A DNA stretch of 64,000 nt, from contig JACDGV010000017.1 in NCBI GenBank assembly GCA_013821425.1, positions 1-64,000 on the forward strand. The letters run 5' to 3'. The notes under the pieces were generated by a model. That model saw nothing but the letters and a program-made list of their open reading frames with translations. It was not told where the DNA came from and did no database searches. Below are positions 37,628 through 47,436 of this stretch, piece by piece (the first letter of the stretch is position 1; every line of letters begins with the position of its first letter). This DNA is from Nitrosospira sp. Its GTDB lineage: Bacteria > Pseudomonadota > Gammaproteobacteria > Burkholderiales > Nitrosomonadaceae. Position numbers and translations under genes: made by a program.

Positions 37628-38446
37628 ATGAAGAACGTCAGGGCCATATGGATGATCGCGATCTCGCTTCTGCTGGGTTTGGCTGCAGTGGTGGTCGCGG
37701 GAAAATGGGTTATCGAGCGAACGAGCATAGATGCGTCCGGGGTAATCATCGCCTCCCGCGATATTGATGTGGGCACGCGGCTGACGCCGGATATGTTGCA
37801 GTTGACAGACTGGCCGCGCGCCAACATGCCTGTAGGATCTTTCCAGGACCCGAAGCTGCTCGGTTCCCGTGTAGTCAAGGTTAACCTGGTGCGCGGAGAA
37901 CCGCTGCTGGAATCGAAGCTGGCACCGGAAGGCTCCACTGGAGGATTGTCCGGAGTGATAGCGGAGGGTAAGCGAGCCATCACCGTACGAGTGAACGATG
38001 TTGTGGGGGTCGCAGGATTCGCGCTTCCGGGAAACAAAGTGGACATCCTGGTGAATACTAGAGATGAAAGCGACAAGCCAATCTCTAAAATCGTGCTTGA
38101 ACAGATTCTGGTGCTGGCAGTCGCCCAGGATCTCGGCCGAGATGAAACCAAGGCCAAGGTGGTAAACGCCGTAACTCTGGAAGTGACCCCTGAGCAGGCT
38201 GAAGAACTCGACCTGGCGCGCAGCGTAGGTACCTTGTCGCTGGTTCTACGGAACCAGATGGATAGGAGCGTGGGAACGACGGAAGGCGTGCGGACGCAAG
38301 ATCTGCTTCGGCTGCGTGTCGCAACCACACTCGGGACCCCCGCACCAGTGTACCGAAGTAAGCCCCCCGCACGAAAGGAAACGGTTGAAATCATCAGAGG
38401 TATTCAGAAAACCGAGGCAACACTGTCCGGAAAGGAAATCAGATGA
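37628..38446 (+). CDS. cpaB: CpaB/RcpC pilus assembly protein
   Basis: The 272-residue protein has an N-terminal membrane helix (about 7-25), a SAF domain (VIIASRDIDVGTRLTPDMLQLTDWP), and a VVKVNLVRGEPLLESKLAPEG and RAITVRVNDVVGVAGFALPGNKVDIL core, all typical of CpaB/RcpC. It is a periplasmic protein thought to work with the secretin. Its end overlaps the start of the secretin gene by four bases (ATGA), so the two are translationally coupled. Confidence 0.94.
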   Translation: MKNVRAIWMIAISLLLGLAAVVVAGKWVIERTSIDASGVIIASRDIDVGTRLTPDMLQLTDWPRANMPVGSFQDPKLLGSRVVKVNLVRGEPLLESKLAPEGSTGGLSGVIAEGKRAITVRVNDVVGVAGFALPGNKVDILVNTRDESDKPISKIVLEQILVLAVAQDLGRDETKAKVVNAVTLEVTPEQAEELDLARSVGTLSLVLRNQMDRSVGTTEGVRTQDLLRLRVATTLGTPAPVYRSKPPARKETVEIIRGIQKTEATLSGKEIR

Positions 38447-40059
38447 AGCTGCAACATCCCATGGACAGGAGTTCTGTCTTCCCTTCGGGAAGGGTCCCTT
38501 TTCCGCGAACCGTCAATGTGCATCTGTTCCCGGCTGGTGGTTCGTCCCCGTCGTATTCGCTCCGGCTGTTCGCTGCGGCGCTGTGCGCCGCTGTCATACT
38601 GGGCGGGGGCGTCTCTAATGCGAGAGCACAGGTGATCGCTGCAGCCAAGCCGGCCGATGCGCTGATGGCGGCCACCAGCATGAATGTAACGCTGGGTAAA
38701 TCAGCTCTGCTCAGAATGCCAGCACCGGTCGCGCGCCTATCGGTAGGTAATCCGGAAGTGGCCGACATGATGCTGATTAGCCCGACTGAGATCTATGTGC
38801 TGGGCAAGACCATCGGAACGACCAATATCATTCTCTGGACCAAGGACGGGTCCACTGTTGTAATCGACGTGACTGTCCTCATGGATGCGGCTGCGCTACA
38901 AAGCAAGTTGCAGGAACTCATGCCTGACGAGAAAAACATAAGGGTTAGTGCGGCAGGCGACTCTCTTGCAATTTCAGGCACTATATCCGATACCCTCAAG
39001 GCGGACCGGGCAATGGCGCTTGCCGATGCTTATGTGCGAGCCTCCGCCGGCACTCAGGGCGGTACCCAACGCGCTGGGGCACAGGGCGGTGGTCAAGGCG
39101 GGGAATCACAGGGCGCCGGTCAGGGACTAGGGAGCATTCAAGTGATCAACCTGCTTCAGGTCGGGAGCAACCAGCAAGTGATGCTGGAAGTGAAAATAGT
39201 AGAGATCAACCGAACGGTTGCTGAAAAGCTTGGTTTTGATTTCCAGCGAGCAACCAGAAAGGCTGGAAGCGCGTTCACGCAGATCATGACGGGAATCGTA
39301 GGCGGCGCGCCCGGGCAGCTGTTCCAGTCCCTGGGTACGCCAAGTACAGGCGATTCCTTTCTCATCGACGCCGAGAGAAAGGACGAGCTGATACAGATTC
39401 TCGCCGAGCCCAATATCGTGGCGATCAGTGGCCAGGAAGCAAGCTTCCTCGTGGGCGGCGAAGTCATGATTCCCGTTCCCCAGTTTGCCGGCGTAGTTAC
39501 TCTCCAGTCAAGGCAGTTTGGCGTGGGCCTCAAGTTTACGCCCACAGTGCTGGAGGAAGGCCGGATCAATCTCGTGGTGTCGCCGGAAGTGACGGAACTG
39601 GTCAGCTTCAATACCATCGCCACTACCGGGCTTGGCGGGGTGCTGGCGGTGCCGACCTTCACGACTCGCCGCATATCGACGACAGTACAGCTGCGCGAAG
39701 GCCAGTCGCTCGCCATCGGTGGATTGCTACAGGACAACATCAAGGAACACGTCAGGCGTTTCCCCATATTGGGGGAGCTTCCGGTACTTGGCGCGCTATT
39801 CCGTAGCAGTGATTTCCAGAAGGACAAGACGGAGCTCATGATTGTGGTTACGCCGCATCTGATAAAACCGCTGGAACCTGTTTATAAACTTCCGACAGAC
39901 GCCTTCACTCGGCCCACTCGGTCGGAGTTCCTGCTGGAAGGAAAAATGGAAGGTTCACCCGAGGAATTGCCGGCAAAAGAAATTCCCGGTTCGACGGCTC
40001 AGCCCCCGGCAGAGCCTCTGCCCAATCCCGCCGATGCCGGTGGATTTCAAATGAGATGA
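38443..40059 (+). CDS. rcpA: RcpA/CpaC secretin of the Tad system
   Basis: The 538-residue protein has a signal peptide (helix about 40-62, ending ARAQ), a pilus-formation N domain (SALLRMPAPVARLSVGNPEVADMMLISPTEIYVLGKTIGTTNIILW), a BON-like region, a Gly/Gln-rich linker (about 205-228) and the secretin domain with VMLEVKIVEINR, GEVMIPVPQ and LAIGGLLQDN segments. It forms the outer-membrane channel for the pilus. The Gly/Gln linker and the Pro-rich tail are low-complexity. The N-terminus is longer than usual before the signal helix; a later in-frame start is possible. Confidence 0.95.
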   Translation: MKLQHPMDRSSVFPSGRVPFPRTVNVHLFPAGGSSPSYSLRLFAAALCAAVILGGGVSNARAQVIAAAKPADALMAATSMNVTLGKSALLRMPAPVARLSVGNPEVADMMLISPTEIYVLGKTIGTTNIILWTKDGSTVVIDVTVLMDAAALQSKLQELMPDEKNIRVSAAGDSLAISGTISDTLKADRAMALADAYVRASAGTQGGTQRAGAQGGGQGGESQGAGQGLGSIQVINLLQVGSNQQVMLEVKIVEINRTVAEKLGFDFQRATRKAGSAFTQIMTGIVGGAPGQLFQSLGTPSTGDSFLIDAERKDELIQILAEPNIVAISGQEASFLVGGEVMIPVPQFAGVVTLQSRQFGVGLKFTPTVLEEGRINLVVSPEVTELVSFNTIATTGLGGVLAVPTFTTRRISTTVQLREGQSLAIGGLLQDNIKEHVRRFPILGELPVLGALFRSSDFQKDKTELMIVVTPHLIKPLEPVYKLPTDAFTRPTRSEFLLEGKMEGSPEELPAKEIPGSTAQPPAEPLPNPADAGGFQMR

Positions 40060-40072
40060 GGAGATGGCAAGT

Positions 40073-40408
40073 ATGAGAACGGCATCGATAAAAGATAATC
40101 CTGCCTGGCTGTCTGCAGCTCTTGGGGCAGTTTTGCTATCGGCATTAACGGCCTGTGTACCGATCAGCCCCAGGTGGGATGCAGGATTCGGCACAGCTGT
40201 AAACATCGCTAAAACCCAGCAGATTGCCAACCCTAATGCTTTGCACAAGGATCCTGTCAAGGGAATCGACGGCCAGGCAGGTGATGCTGCCCTGGACAAC
40301 TACCGAGAATCATTCGTGAATCCGCGGCCGGCCCTAACAGGTGGCGTGGTTAACGTCGGTAGTGGCAGGGCGGGAAGCGGCGGCGGGGGCGGGGTGGGGG
40401 GCAGGTAG
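40073..40408 (+). CDS. CpaD-like pilus assembly lipoprotein
   Basis: The start is ATG 40073, nine bases after GAGGAG; an in-frame ATG at 40064 has no room for a ribosome site. The 111-residue product has a signal helix and lipobox (LSALTAC), followed by RWDAGFGTAVNIAKTQQIANPNA, a segment shared with CpaD/RcpB lipoproteins of Tad loci, and a Gly-rich tail. It should sit at the outer membrane and assist the secretin. It is shorter than classic CpaD proteins, keeping only the C-terminal conserved part. Confidence 0.8.
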   Translation: MRTASIKDNPAWLSAALGAVLLSALTACVPISPRWDAGFGTAVNIAKTQQIANPNALHKDPVKGIDGQAGDAALDNYRESFVNPRPALTGGVVNVGSGRAGSGGGGGVGGR

Positions 40409-40446
40409 CCACTACCCTGCCTAGATTAGAACAAGGACCACAGCGA

Positions 40447-41742
40447 ATGAGACGCCTCCCGAGCATGCTTCCCAATCACCGGAGCCGCACAAGCCGCAGA
40501 AAAGAAGGTGGGGCGGTCGCTATTATCGTGGCACTGTCGATGGTTGTTCTGACGGGTTTTGTCGGCTTGGCGATCGATCTGGGCAGGCTCTACGTTGCAA
40601 AATCCGAACTGCAAAACAGTTCCGACTCGTGTGCGCTTGCAGCGGTACGCGAATTGACCGGCGCCAATACTAATCAACTTGTTCTCGCGGAAGCCGCGGG
40701 CATCATGGCGGGCATGCGTCATGACGTCCTCTTTCAAGGCGAAACGATTCTTCTTACTGCTGACAGCGTAACATTCAGTCAAACCCTTGATGGCGTTTAT
40801 CAGACAAGGCCCGCCATTAGCTCAGCCGACGCACTTTTGATGCAGTTTGTGCGTTGCACGGCGGAACGAGCCGGGATTGCCAACTGGTTCATTCAGGCAC
40901 TGGATATCCTGCCGGGAGTTGCAATCGGCACCCAGACGGTTTCCGCTGCTGCGGTAGCCGCGCGTTCGCCGTCACAAAACGTTTCCTGTGCCCTCCCTGT
41001 AGGTATCTGTAGCAGTGCGCTCAACCCCGTCCCTGCAATTGGAACATGGTTGCAAAGCGTGATCGGCCCTGGTGGATCAGGCGGAAACGGCGACCTGACA
41101 GGAAATTTCATGTGGGTGGATTACTCCCCCCCCGGTGGAGGGGCTTCCGAGATTGGAGAAAATCTGACCAGTCCAGGTATCTGCAACCTCCCTGCTACCG
41201 GCTCTCAAGTGGGCCAATCCGGGGTCATATCCTCCCTGGCGGCCAGCTGGAACAGCCGTTTTGGCATATACAAAGGCAGCGTCAAGGCGGGAGAGTCCGT
41301 CCCCGACTACACCGGTTACGCCTATACCGAGGCACCGGGAAGCTGGCCCTCCAAGTTCAACGCTTTTGCTGATTTCAGGAGCAAAAGGGGAGCCTATGCA
41401 ATGTATCAGGGGGATGCATCAACCGGCCTGAGCACAAGCGGCACGATCGAGAATGCCGGCTATCTCCAGACAAGCGGGGGTGATCGCAGGGTAGCAACCG
41501 CAGCAGTTGTGGATTGCGCCGGTTTCACCGGCGGGTCGACTGTAGCTCCCGTCCAGTCATGGGCTTGCGTTCTGATGCTGCACCCTATCAATAACAACGC
41601 TGGTGGCAGCGGAACGGGCGCAAACAGGATGTACCTTGAATACCTTGGCTGGTCTGACGATCCAGGCAGTCCATGCGTGACGTCCGGTTTACCAGGAGGA
41701 CCTGCCAGCGGAGGACCGCTTGTTCCGGCCCTTGTGCGATGA
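40447..41742 (+). CDS. tadG: TadG-like pilus-associated protein
   Basis: The 431-residue protein has an N-terminal Tad motif with a membrane helix (GGAVAIIVALSMVVLTGFVGLAIDLGRLYVAKSELQNSSDSCALAA), typical of TadG, and a long Gly/Ser-rich extracytoplasmic region. It is a minor pseudopilin-like component. Its end overlaps the next gene by four bases. The body is poorly conserved in the family, so only the N-terminus supports the call. Confidence 0.88.
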   Translation: MRRLPSMLPNHRSRTSRRKEGGAVAIIVALSMVVLTGFVGLAIDLGRLYVAKSELQNSSDSCALAAVRELTGANTNQLVLAEAAGIMAGMRHDVLFQGETILLTADSVTFSQTLDGVYQTRPAISSADALLMQFVRCTAERAGIANWFIQALDILPGVAIGTQTVSAAAVAARSPSQNVSCALPVGICSSALNPVPAIGTWLQSVIGPGGSGGNGDLTGNFMWVDYSPPGGGASEIGENLTSPGICNLPATGSQVGQSGVISSLAASWNSRFGIYKGSVKAGESVPDYTGYAYTEAPGSWPSKFNAFADFRSKRGAYAMYQGDASTGLSTSGTIENAGYLQTSGGDRRVATAAVVDCAGFTGGSTVAPVQSWACVLMLHPINNNAGGSGTGANRMYLEYLGWSDDPGSPCVTSGLPGGPASGGPLVPALVR

Positions 41743-42257
41743 GGGTTGCCGTGCGCAAGCAAAAATACGTGATGGAGACATTCTCCGGTTTGAAGGAAGG
41801 CCGGGCGCGAGGCGCGATACGTGGAGCGGCCGCTGTGGAATTTGCCCTGCTGTTGATACCCCTGCTGCTGCTGGCGCTGGGCGTAGCCGAATACGGGCGA
41901 GCGCTCTATCAATACAACTCGCTCGTCAAGACAGTGCGCGATTCGGCGCGGCTCATATCGCAATATAACCCCGCGGATGCAGCTTCCTACCAGACCGCGC
42001 TAGACGATGCACGATGCCTCGCAGTTCACGGCAATACAGCTTGTACCGGCCCGTCGCTTGCGCCAGGGCTCACAGCTGACATGGTAGGGATTGCCTCTGC
42101 AACAACCGCTACCGCTGCTGGAACGCCAATTACGCTGGTTGAGGTCAGTATCACAGGTTATGTATTCAACTTTGTGTTTAATCCTGGCCGTCTCCTGGGA
42201 AATGCCGTGGATAGCCTCACCTTCGGTGACATTCGGGCAACGATGAGGCAGCTATGA
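41739..42257 (+). CDS. tadE: TadE-family pseudopilin
   Basis: I start the gene at ATG 41739, overlapping the tadG stop by four bases; the frame is open further upstream but without a ribosome site. The 172-residue product has the TadE motif GAAAVEFALLLIPLLLLALGVAEYGRALYQYN with the E-F-A pattern at the start of the helix. It is a minor pilin of the Tad apparatus, processed by TadV in known systems. It overlaps the next gene by four bases. Confidence 0.92.
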   Translation: MRVAVRKQKYVMETFSGLKEGRARGAIRGAAAVEFALLLIPLLLLALGVAEYGRALYQYNSLVKTVRDSARLISQYNPADAASYQTALDDARCLAVHGNTACTGPSLAPGLTADMVGIASATTATAAGTPITLVEVSITGYVFNFVFNPGRLLGNAVDSLTFGDIRATMRQL

Positions 42258-42703
42258 TAGCGAGGCATCCTTCCACGGTATCTCACTCCCCGGACCGGTT
42301 CAAACAGCGCGGAGCCGCCGCAGTGGAGTTCGCGTTGGTTTCTTCGCTCCTTTTTACGCTGTTGTTCGGCATCATGGAGATGAGCCGTGTCCTGTTCTAC
42401 TTTAATACTGCAACCGAGGCCACGCGCCTGGGCGCGCGGCTGGCTGTAGTGTGCAATAAAGACGCCTCAATCATCAAGACCAGGATGAGTAACATGCTGA
42501 CCATCCTGGCTCCCGGCAACATTGATGTCACTTATGTGCCTGGCGGATGCGATATCAATTCGTGTCAATCCGTTACTGTAAGCATTACAGGGTTGGATAT
42601 CTCAACTTTTATTCCGTTTGTGCCTTTAAATCTTAGCATGCCGTCATTTTCGACAACACTGCCGCGCGAGAGCATGAATAGCGTCAATCCAGATTGCAGT
42701 TGA
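42254..42703 (+). CDS. tadF: TadE/TadF-family pseudopilin
   Basis: The 149-residue protein has the motif RGAAAVEFALVSSLLFTLLFGIMEMSRVLFYFNTATEATRLGARLAVVC, the same family as TadE; by position it corresponds to TadF. Three cysteines in the extracytoplasmic part could form a disulphide. It is translationally coupled to tadE through an ATGA overlap. Confidence 0.9.
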   Translation: MIARHPSTVSHSPDRFKQRGAAAVEFALVSSLLFTLLFGIMEMSRVLFYFNTATEATRLGARLAVVCNKDASIIKTRMSNMLTILAPGNIDVTYVPGGCDINSCQSVTVSITGLDISTFIPFVPLNLSMPSFSTTLPRESMNSVNPDCS

Positions 42704-42754
42704 GCCGAATTGCCCTGGAAAAAGTTAACTAGCAACGAATAAGAGAACGGAAAA

Positions 42755-43915
42755 TTGAAGATCGCCCTGATTGCGCAAGACCCGCAAGGCCCGGACAATA
42801 TTCGGAAGCTCCTCGCAGAGGCCGATAAGCCTTACCTGCTTTGCTCGATGATTGGCGGCGTGCGACAGATCGCCGCTATGGCGGAGCAGGAGAAACCCGA
42901 CCTGCTGCTGCTGGAAGGGCAGCACTTCAGCCCAGTGGAACTACAGGTTGTCAACGAGGTAACTTCCCGCTTTCCCGATCTCGGGATGGTTATGCTTTGC
43001 CCCACCCAACCTCTAGAGGTTCTCATCGACGTCATGCGTGCCGGCATTCGCGAAGTGCTGCCGACGCCATTGACCCGTAATGTGCTGGTCGACGCTTTGG
43101 AGCGCTTTCAGCAACGCTACATATTGTCCCGGACGCCCGCAAATCAATGCACCGTGCTTGCATTCCTTCCCTGTAAAGGCGGTAGCGGAGCGACATTCCT
43201 GGCTACCAATATCGCGTATGCACTGGCTGCCGCAGAGAATAAGCGCGTTGCCCTATTCGATTTTAATCTCCAGTTCGGCGACGCGTCGCTGTTCGTCTCC
43301 GATAGTCCGCCAACGACTTCGATTGCCGATGTCGCTCGCCAGATCCAACGGCTGGACGGGTCATTCCTGGCTTCCAGCATGGTCCAGGTATTGCCAAATT
43401 TTGGTGTTCTAGCTGCCCCGGAGGCGCCGGAAATGGCTGCGGAGATAAAAGCGGAGCATATCAACCCACTGTTTCAGGTAGCGATGAAACATTATGATTT
43501 TCTGATTCTGGACATCGGGCGCGAGCTGAATGAAATTTCCATACAGGCGCTGGATCGGGCCGACCTGATTTTCCCCGTGCTACAGCAAACCCTGCCTTCC
43601 ATCCGGGATGCTAAACGTATGTGGAACACATTTCGCGCCCTTAACTATTCAGACGATAAGCTTCGGCTGATCTTGAATCGCTACATGAAAAACGCGGAAA
43701 TTACGCTTGCCGACTTGGAAAACACATTGAATTTGAAGATTTCTAAAGTGATACCCAACGATTATGACACGGTCACCTCATCGGTGAATCAGGGCGTGCC
43801 CGCCATCAAGCTGAACCGGCGTAGCCCGGTGGCGAAATCAATTCAGGAGATCGCGCACGAACTATCTCACGGTGCCGTTAGGGGAAGCCTGCTTCGGAAA
43901 TTGTTTACATTTTAG
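42755..43915 (+). CDS. tadZ: TadZ/CpaE pilus localisation ATPase
   Basis: The 386-residue protein starts at TTG 42755. An N-terminal atypical receiver-like domain (about 1-115) precedes a ParA/MinD-like ATPase with FLPCKGGSGATFLATNIAYALA (deviant Walker A), VALFDFNLQFGDASLF, and FLILDIGRELNEI. TadZ proteins mark the pole or site where the Tad machine assembles. The ribosome site is weak (AGAGAACGG), and the TTG start agrees with family length. Confidence 0.93.
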   Translation: MKIALIAQDPQGPDNIRKLLAEADKPYLLCSMIGGVRQIAAMAEQEKPDLLLLEGQHFSPVELQVVNEVTSRFPDLGMVMLCPTQPLEVLIDVMRAGIREVLPTPLTRNVLVDALERFQQRYILSRTPANQCTVLAFLPCKGGSGATFLATNIAYALAAAENKRVALFDFNLQFGDASLFVSDSPPTTSIADVARQIQRLDGSFLASSMVQVLPNFGVLAAPEAPEMAAEIKAEHINPLFQVAMKHYDFLILDIGRELNEISIQALDRADLIFPVLQQTLPSIRDAKRMWNTFRALNYSDDKLRLILNRYMKNAEITLADLENTLNLKISKVIPNDYDTVTSSVNQGVPAIKLNRRSPVAKSIQEIAHELSHGAVRGSLLRKLFTF

Positions 43916-44106
43916 GAAGAGCCTGGAAGCCGCAGGAAACGATTTTGCAATAAGACCATGAAGTATCGGAAACCGAACAACGTTCAATCGTTACGACCTC
44001 GTGAACGGGCCCATTGCCGAGCAGTGCGGGTGCACGGAATTTGTTTCCGGGCAGTGAATGCACTGAACCCCAAAACCATGAAACCCCATACTCTACGGAT
44101 GCCACC

Positions 44107-45465
44107 ATGTCAATTCGAGACCGTCTTCAAAGCGTAAGCAGAACTGGAACCGCGGGGCAGAACGCGGCGTCACTTGTCGCCATGCACGATATTCCGGCCT
44201 ACCAGGAACTGAAGACATACGTCCATCAGAAGTTGCTCGACCGCATGGATTTGACGGTCATGGAAAGCCTTTCGCCCGAACGTCTTATGACGGAAATCAA
44301 GAACCTTGTGGAACGGTTGCTGACCGAAGAAACGACGCCCATTAACGACGCGGAGCGGCAGTGCATTGTCCGTGACATTCAGAACGAAGTTCTCGGCCTG
44401 GGCCCCCTTGAGCCCCTGCTGGCAGATCCCAGTATCTCTGACATCCTGGTAAATACTTACCGACAGGTATATGTCGAGCGCCGGGGCAAGCTTGAAATGA
44501 CCGACACCCATTTCGCCAGCGAAGCCCATTTAAGGAAAATCATAGACAGGATTGTTTCGCGTGTCGGACGCCGCGTGGACGAATCGAGCCCCATGGTGGA
44601 CGCACGCTTGCCCGATGGCTCCCGAATCAATGCCATCATTCCCCCTTTGGCAATAGACGGATCGATGCTTTCGATTCGGCGTTTTTCCGTCAAGCCGCTC
44701 AAGGTAAACGATCTGGTTGGTTTCAGGTCAATGACGCCGGAAATGGGTGAGATCATCGGCGCGCTGGTCAAGGGCAAGTGCAGCATACTTATTTCCGGCG
44801 GGACCGGTAGCGGAAAAACTACGTTGCTCAACATGTTGTCTGGTTTCATTCCCCCCTCGGAACGCATTGTTACCATCGAGGATGCGGCCGAATTGCAGTT
44901 GCAGCAGCCTCACGTAGTGCGCCTCGAAACACGTCCTCCCAACGTTGAAGGCAAGGGCGAAGTATCGCAGCGCGCACTGGTTAGAAACAGCCTGCGGATG
45001 CGCCCTGACAGGGTGGTTATAGGTGAGGTGCGGGGCGCCGAGGCGCTGGATATGTTGCAGGCCATGAATACCGGGCACGAAGGGTCCATGGCAACTGTAC
45101 ATGCCAATACGCCAAGGGATGCTCTTGGCAGGATCGAGAATATGGTGAACATGGTCGGGCTTAATTTGCCGATCAAGGCAGTCCGGCAGCAGATCAGCTC
45201 GGCCATTGCGGTGGTGATTCAGGTTTCGCGACAAACCGACGGCAAGCGCAAGCTGACCAGCATTCAGGAAATCACCGGGATGGAAGGCGATATCATTACC
45301 ATGCAGGAAATCTACACTTTCGCACAGACAGGCGTGTCGGCGGACGGCACGGTTGAGGGGCATTTCCGCGCAACCGGCATCCGTCCAAAGTTTGCCGAGC
45401 GGCTACGAATACACGGCATTCCATTGCGGGAGGAGTTATTTGATCCCTCCCGCCGGTACGCGTAA
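44107..45465 (+). CDS. tadA: TadA/CpaF secretion ATPase
   Basis: I choose ATG 44107, giving 452 residues; the frame is open upstream to 44014 but that part is not protein-like. It has the helical N-terminal domain, then LGPLEPLLADPSISDILVN, RRVDESSPMVDARLPDGSRINAI, Walker A GGTGSGKTT, VTIEDAAELQL, the Asp-box region RPDRVVIGEVRGAEALDMLQAMNTGHEGSMATVHAN and the family's C-terminus. It is the hexameric cytoplasmic motor for Tad pilus assembly. It lies about 190 bases after tadZ and 14 before tadB. Confidence 0.96.
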   Translation: MSIRDRLQSVSRTGTAGQNAASLVAMHDIPAYQELKTYVHQKLLDRMDLTVMESLSPERLMTEIKNLVERLLTEETTPINDAERQCIVRDIQNEVLGLGPLEPLLADPSISDILVNTYRQVYVERRGKLEMTDTHFASEAHLRKIIDRIVSRVGRRVDESSPMVDARLPDGSRINAIIPPLAIDGSMLSIRRFSVKPLKVNDLVGFRSMTPEMGEIIGALVKGKCSILISGGTGSGKTTLLNMLSGFIPPSERIVTIEDAAELQLQQPHVVRLETRPPNVEGKGEVSQRALVRNSLRMRPDRVVIGEVRGAEALDMLQAMNTGHEGSMATVHANTPRDALGRIENMVNMVGLNLPIKAVRQQISSAIAVVIQVSRQTDGKRKLTSIQEITGMEGDIITMQEIYTFAQTGVSADGTVEGHFRATGIRPKFAERLRIHGIPLREELFDPSRRYA

Positions 45466-45479
45466 ACGGAGAAGAGACT

Positions 45480-46451
45480 ATGGATCCCCTCTATTACCTG
45501 TTCCTCGTATTTTTCTTCCTTGCTGTGGTGCTGTTCCTGGAAGGAGGCTACCTGGCCTGGAACGCTTACAAGGGACCGGAAGCCAAACGCATCCGGGAAC
45601 GCTTGCAGGCCGTTTCGGCCGGATGGAGCGGCGCGGAGACGTCGTTGCTGAAACAACGGCTGCTCAGTAATTCGCCCCCGCTGGAACGCTTTCTCCTTCA
45701 GATTCCACGCATTCATACCCTCGACCGGCTGCTGCAACAATCCGGAATGGCGCTCATGGTGACACAATTCCTTGGCTACACCGCTATGGCTGGGGTGGGA
45801 GGGATGGCGAGCGCCGCGTTGCTGGGCCTGCCGTTTGGCATCACGCTGCTTTGCGGCGCGTTGGGAGGCGCACTGCCCGTGTTCTTTGTGTTCAGCGCGA
45901 AACGCAAGCGCCTGCAAAAAATCGAACAGCAGTTGCCGGAAGTAATCGATCTGTTGGCCCGTGCCTTGAAGGCCGGCCATGCGTTTTCCAGCGCCTTGCA
46001 GATGGCGGCCATTGATGGCCCTAGCCCGACGGCTGGGGAGTTCCGTCTGACGTTCGATGAAATCAACTTTGGCGTCTCGGTGCAGGACGCGTTGGTTAGC
46101 CTTGCCGCTCGCGTTCCCATCACCGATCTGCGTTACTTTATTATCGCTGTCCTGATCCAGCGCGAGAGTGGCGGCAATCTGGCGGAGCTGCTAGATAAAA
46201 TCAGCGGCCTTATCCGTGCCCGCCTGGCGCTGCTAGGGAAAATTCGGGTGCTTTCGGCTGAGGGACGGCTGTCGGCATGGATTCTTTCCTGCCTACCATT
46301 TGCGGCCGCATTAATGATCAATTTCGTCAATCCCGGATTTCTCGACGTGTTTTGGACAGATCCTGCAGGACCCGCAATGGTTGGCACTGCCCTGGGGATG
46401 ATGATGACCGGCATTTTCTTCATGTCGCGCATCATCAAGATTCGGGTATGA
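45480..46451 (+). CDS. tadB: TadB inner-membrane platform protein
   Basis: The 323-residue protein has an N-terminal helix, two helices near 90-145, a T2SF/GspF-type cytoplasmic domain with ARALKAGHAFSSALQMAA and VPITDLRYFIIAVLIQRESGGNLAELLDKIS, and two C-terminal helices. It anchors the TadA motor together with TadC. Neighbour spacing is 14 bp from tadA and 35 bp to tadC. Confidence 0.95.
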   Translation: MDPLYYLFLVFFFLAVVLFLEGGYLAWNAYKGPEAKRIRERLQAVSAGWSGAETSLLKQRLLSNSPPLERFLLQIPRIHTLDRLLQQSGMALMVTQFLGYTAMAGVGGMASAALLGLPFGITLLCGALGGALPVFFVFSAKRKRLQKIEQQLPEVIDLLARALKAGHAFSSALQMAAIDGPSPTAGEFRLTFDEINFGVSVQDALVSLAARVPITDLRYFIIAVLIQRESGGNLAELLDKISGLIRARLALLGKIRVLSAEGRLSAWILSCLPFAAALMINFVNPGFLDVFWTDPAGPAMVGTALGMMMTGIFFMSRIIKIRV

Positions 46452-46486
46452 AGCAGTTTTAACCAAACCATGGAAGAGGCCCAAGC

Positions 46487-47422
46487 ATGACACCTGTTCA
46501 AATTGCCTACCTGGCGGTAATTTTCATCTTCGTGGCGGGAGCTGCTCTAGGGGTGATGCGAGCCTTTGCTCCACGTCCTACCAAGGCCCGGCTTGAACAA
46601 GTTGCTGCAGATGCCTCGCCCAAGGAGGGAGCGGCAGACCAGTGGTCGCAGACGATTGTGAATATGTCTGGTCCATTGGCTCATCTATCGCTGCCAAGCG
46701 AAGGCTGGGAAAAATCTATTTTACGAACTCGCTTCATGCACGCGGGCTGCGGTGTCCGGTCCGTGCCCATGATTTACTTTGCCTTGAAGACTTTACTGGC
46801 GCTGGTTTTGCCCGGTTTTTTCCTGATCTACGCGGGCCTTGGCGATCTGGAACCAGGCACGAACACCGTGATGGCAGCCGTTGTAGTGCTTTCGGCGCTC
46901 GGCTACTACCTTCCGAATTTTGTGCTGGCGCGTATGATTGCGCTACGCCAGCGCGAACTGTTTGAGAGTTTCCCCGATGCCATCGATCTCATGACGGTTT
47001 GCATCGAGGCGGGTTTGGGGCTGGATGCCGCAATGGTACGAGTGGGAGAAGAAATGCGCCTGAGAAGTAAGACCTTGGCGGACGAGCTTCATCTGGTAAG
47101 CCTTGAGCTGCGCGCCGGCAGAACGCGGGAGCAGGCCTTGCGTAACCTTGGTTTGAGAACGGGCGTCGAAGAAATTGAAGCTCTGGTGTCAATGCTGATT
47201 CAGGCCGATCGCTTTGGCACCAGCATCGCCGCATCCCTGCGCGTCCATTCAGACACGCTGCGGACCACACGCCGGTTGCGAGCGGAAGAGGCTGCCGCAA
47301 AAATAGCGCTGAAACTGCTTTTCCCCCTAATTTTCTGCATCTTTCCTTCACTTATGCTCGTGCTGTTGGGGCCGGCGGTCATTAATATTTATCGTGTGCT
47401 GCTACCGACAATGGCAGGCTAA
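46487..47422 (+). CDS. tadC: TadC inner-membrane platform protein
   Basis: The 311-residue protein has the same architecture as TadB: an N-terminal helix, central helices (about 90-145), a T2SF domain with FPDAIDLMTVCIEAGLGLDAAMVRVGEEM and EIEALVSMLIQADRFGTSIAASLRVHSDTLR, and C-terminal helices (IALKLLFPLIFCIFPSLMLVLLGPA). It is the second platform subunit of the Tad machine. Confidence 0.95.
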   Translation: MTPVQIAYLAVIFIFVAGAALGVMRAFAPRPTKARLEQVAADASPKEGAADQWSQTIVNMSGPLAHLSLPSEGWEKSILRTRFMHAGCGVRSVPMIYFALKTLLALVLPGFFLIYAGLGDLEPGTNTVMAAVVVLSALGYYLPNFVLARMIALRQRELFESFPDAIDLMTVCIEAGLGLDAAMVRVGEEMRLRSKTLADELHLVSLELRAGRTREQALRNLGLRTGVEEIEALVSMLIQADRFGTSIAASLRVHSDTLRTTRRLRAEEAAAKIALKLLFPLIFCIFPSLMLVLLGPAVINIYRVLLPTMAG

Positions 47423-47436
47423 TCATTAGGGGATCC